Assembly (NCBI RefSeq): GCF_016918505.1
Contig: NZ_JAFFPZ010000008.1
Span: forward strand, 1 to 64,000
Direction of reading: 5' to 3'
DNA: 64,000 bases
Source: Desulforhopalus vacuolatus
GTDB lineage: Bacteria; Desulfobacterota; Desulfobulbia; Desulfobulbales; Desulfocapsaceae
The notes beneath the pieces were generated by a model. It did no database searches and was not told where the DNA came from. It was given only the letters and a program-made list of their open reading frames with translations. Numbering within the stretch: the stretch's first letter is position 1; each line of letters opens with the position of its first letter. Shown one piece after another: positions 61,842 to 64,000 of the stretch. Both the position numbers and the translations under genes were made by a program.

Positions 61842-63062
61842 TTTGAATTTGAGCTGCTCAGAGTCAATCCATTCCAGAGGATCCACCTGGTTGTTGCCCT
61901 GGCGGACTTCGAAATAAAGGCCACGGGTGAAGAGGGTGGTACTGTCCCCGGCGATACCGATAACAGTGCCGGACCTGATCGTTTTTTCAGCCTCCACCTC
62001 GACATTTTCCAGCCGGGCAGTGACAGTGTAGACATGGGAACCATGGTTGATGATCACCGCATTGCCGTAGCCTTCGAGATAACCGGCAAAAATTACTTTA
62101 CCGGTACCGATGGCACAAACCGAAGCGCCATCCGGGGCCTCAATTTCAATTCCTTCACAGAGTTCCTGCTCACCAAATTTATTCTCCGTCCAGGCGTGAA
62201 ATCGTGTCCTTACGATACCATCTACCGGCATGGGCAGTTTCCCTTTACTTTTAAGAAACGCCTTCTGCTCGCGGGTAATCTCATCTTTTACTCTGGATAT
62301 CGCCTCTGTAATTTCTTGAGATTTTTTTTCCAATTGTTGAATAGTCTTGCGGTGCAAACTGCGTTTGTCCTGCACGGCTTTTAAGACCTTTTCCAGATTC
62401 TTGCGGGCAACAGCGACTTTGACTTCTTCTCCTTTCCCCTGTTTGACCAGCTTGTCAAGTGCGGCGTTTTGCAGTTTGAAAGATTCCGTATTCTTTTTCT
62501 GCAGCTTGAGAGTCTCTTCATAGGCTGCAAGAAGTTTACTGTCGTACGTAACCAGCTGTTCAAAGGCGTTATTAAAGATAATCAGATCGGGCAGGGTACG
62601 GGCAGAAAAAATGGCATTAAGCAGCCCGAGACGGCCCATTCTGTAGAAGACGGAAGCGCGTTTCTGCAGCATGACTTCTGCCTTTTCACGTTCTGTGTGC
62701 AGGTGCTGCAGCTTCTTTTCTGTGCCCCTGATAATTGTTCGATACTTTTTGGCGCTTGCCTGAAGTTTTCTCAGTTTTGTCTGATGTTCAGCCACTATCA
62801 AGTCCATCTGCAGGATATCATGGAGGATTTTTTTTTCCTCCCTTTTGAACTGATTGTCTTCTCCGCGGGCAACTGCAATGTTCCCTTCGAGGTAAAGGAT
62901 ACTCTCATTGTAGGATTCAATCTGTTTTTCCACAGATGGTTCTTGAGACATCGCAAACGTATTAAAGACGCAGGCACATATTCCCTGCATGGCAAAAATG
63001 AAGAGAAAGGCAGTACCCCGCAGGACGTTACGCACAGGTTTTTTCTGCTGGACAGAGTTCAT
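61839..63062 (-). CDS. EnvC-like coiled-coil protein with degenerate LytM (M23) domain
   Basis: The protein has 407 aa from ATG 63062, which overlaps the ftsX stop (TAATG). Signal peptide, then a long coiled coil (about 45-270) and a C-terminal M23/LytM fold (FAGYLEGYGNAVIINHGS). The zinc ligands are lost: the usual H-x(3)-D is CEGIEIE, the YAHL is TARL and the LHFE is LYFE. Proteins of this kind (EnvC) do not cut peptidoglycan but activate amidases at the division site under FtsEX control. The neighbours ftsX and ftsE agree with that. Confidence 0.88.
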   Translation of the reverse strand: MNSVQQKKPVRNVLRGTAFLFIFAMQGICACVFNTFAMSQEPSVEKQIESYNESILYLEGNIAVARGEDNQFKREEKKILHDILQMDLIVAEHQTKLRKLQASAKKYRTIIRGTEKKLQHLHTEREKAEVMLQKRASVFYRMGRLGLLNAIFSARTLPDLIIFNNAFEQLVTYDSKLLAAYEETLKLQKKNTESFKLQNAALDKLVKQGKGEEVKVAVARKNLEKVLKAVQDKRSLHRKTIQQLEKKSQEITEAISRVKDEITREQKAFLKSKGKLPMPVDGIVRTRFHAWTENKFGEQELCEGIEIEAPDGASVCAIGTGKVIFAGYLEGYGNAVIINHGSHVYTVTARLENVEVEAEKTIRSGTVIGIAGDSTTLFTRGLYFEVRQGNNQVDPLEWIDSEQLKFK

Positions 63063-63952
63063 TAGCAGACCTTTACAAATCTTTGCATGGTTACCCATGA
63101 GCCTATGGTACAGAGAAGTATGGAGCTGAGGATAATAATCACTGTACCCCAGGGATTCAGGAAGGTGAAATCAAATATGGCCATGAAACCCGAAGTGGTA
63201 AAATGGATTTTGACCCAGAGAAAAAGTGCATAAAGAGTCCCGAGTCCGATGGAAGATCCCAGCAGGCCCTGCAGGAGGCCTTCCAGGAGAAAAGGTGCGC
63301 GGATGTAGTTGTTGGTTGCACCTACCAGCTTCAACAGTTCAAGTTCATTGTGGCGGCCAAGGATGGTCAGCCGAATGGTATGGGCCACAATAAAGATGGT
63401 GGTCAGAATGAGCAGGGCGCCGGAGGCGATGACAATGATGGTAATAAGCTGTGAGGTATAGTTGAACTTCTCCACCCAGTTCTGGCCAAACTGAACCTTC
63501 TGAATACCTCCCATTTTGGAGAGATAATCCGAGAAATCCTTGAGCCTGTTAAGGTGAGTGAGCGTGTTGAGCGGGACCACTTCTACCGAGGGAGAAAGAA
63601 AATTCTTTGGCATTCCGTCGAGGACGGCGGCATTCTCGCCAAGCTGAGCCTTGAAGCGGTTATATGCCTGTTCACGGCTGACGAAATTAATCTCTTCGAC
63701 ATCATCAAACTGCAGAATCTTCCGCTCAAGTTGTTTTCTCAATTCAGGGCCTGGCTCTTCGTCGAGATAAACAATCAAACGGATATTTTCACTGAGACGA
63801 TCGCCAAAATGTACGATGTTAGTGTAAACAAGATAGGAAAAAGAGAAAATCAGTACTGAGAGAGCTACAGTAAGCAGAGTCATGATCTGTACCCCCCATG
63901 TCTGGCGAAGATTACGACCAAGTTGACGCAGAACTGTAAACAGAAAACTCAT
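63062..63952 (-). CDS. ftsX: Cell division protein FtsX
   Basis: The protein has 296 aa: four membrane helices (LLTVALSVLIFSFSYLVYT; IIVIASGALLILTTIFIVAHT; LGSSIGLGTLYALFLWV; VIIILSSILLCTIGSWV) and an extracytoplasmic loop between helices 1 and 2 (about 45-170). The segment RHNELELLKLVGATNNYIR is the FtsX/MacB-type permease signature. With FtsE it transmits ATP-driven signals to the EnvC-like activator encoded next. The start overlaps the ftsE end (TAATG). Confidence 0.95.
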   Translation of the reverse strand: MSFLFTVLRQLGRNLRQTWGVQIMTLLTVALSVLIFSFSYLVYTNIVHFGDRLSENIRLIVYLDEEPGPELRKQLERKILQFDDVEEINFVSREQAYNRFKAQLGENAAVLDGMPKNFLSPSVEVVPLNTLTHLNRLKDFSDYLSKMGGIQKVQFGQNWVEKFNYTSQLITIIVIASGALLILTTIFIVAHTIRLTILGRHNELELLKLVGATNNYIRAPFLLEGLLQGLLGSSIGLGTLYALFLWVKIHFTTSGFMAIFDFTFLNPWGTVIIILSSILLCTIGSWVTMQRFVKVC

Positions 63953-64000
63953 TATTTTTCCCCTTCAATGGGCTTTGGACCTGCGGTTAAAGCGTGCGGA
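63952..64000 (-). CDS. ftsE: C-terminal end of FtsE (partial)
   Basis: Fifteen codons and TAA (63954-63952) that overlaps the ftsX ATG. The residues visible end KPIEGEK. Too short for similarity; the call rests on the ftsE-ftsX gene order known across bacteria. Confidence 0.5.
   Translation of the reverse strand, partial: PHALTAGPKPIEGEK

Overview
The window looks like a chromosomal segment of an anaerobic Deltaproteobacterium (Desulfobacterota), probably a Desulfobulbaceae-like sulfur/sulfate metaboliser. This is inferred from gene content: system II cytochrome c biogenesis (ResB plus CcsB/CcsA), a stack of rubredoxin domains, a stand-alone methyltetrahydrofolate methyltransferase, a DksA-type zinc-finger protein and a TatBC pair. 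No rRNA gene or other species marker is present, so the assignment is tentative.

Layout. 1-8.1 kb is a type I restriction-modification cluster: a 5'-truncated hsdM, hsdS, a GmrSD-like DUF262/HNH gene, hsdR and a YgjP-type metallopeptidase, all overlapping or nearly so. 8.1-12 kb is a low-density accessory zone with a TerB-like/BRCT protein, an orphan, decayed zinc-ribbon genes, and a cardiolipin synthase gene bracketed by 34-bp direct repeats and one copy of a dispersed inverted-repeat element. 12-15 kb holds a Cache/HD-GYP protein and a CNNM-type transporter. 14.9-20 kb (minus) is a compact sulfur amino-acid operon: TPR protein-metX-metW-cysE-cysK-lysR. 20-29.6 kb carries glgP, an EexN-like secreted protein, tRNA-Cys, rnc, an Elp3-type radical SAM protein, an ABC-F ATPase, a DsbC-like protein with a possible TGA-containing small gene behind it, and the methyltransferase.

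30-37.3 kb holds a polytopic membrane protein, a TIGR01777 epimerase and ppk1 (minus). Divergent from ppk1 lies a tight operon of a 41-residue ribbon-helix-helix protein, a CHAD-domain protein and a ParA-type ATPase. I consider this the most interesting unit of the window: it has the parts expected of a partition machine whose cargo is polyphosphate. 37.3-43.4 kb has a hotdog thioesterase, a GGDEF remnant, a triple-rubredoxin membrane protein, aroB, a deaminase, a radical SAM/SPASM protein and tatBC. 43.6-50.3 kb is a housekeeping run (purA, rpoZ, dnaJ, moaC, a dksA-like gene, a FolE2-like gene without its usual active-site motif, glyS). 50.3-64 kb has ccsB/resB with an FNR-type box, rpmB, a DisA_N protein with an altered signature, a membrane-anchored HTH protein with an extracytoplasmic dockerin-like end and a paralogous secreted neighbour, an RNase II family protein, era, a C-terminal protease, a degenerate LytM (EnvC-like) gene and ftsX with the end of ftsE.

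Other points: four copies or fragments of one intergenic repeat family ending in TWATACCATT occur across the window, and two small frames meet TGA at or next to cysteine-rich motifs. No CRISPR array, prophage, transposase gene or rRNA was found.
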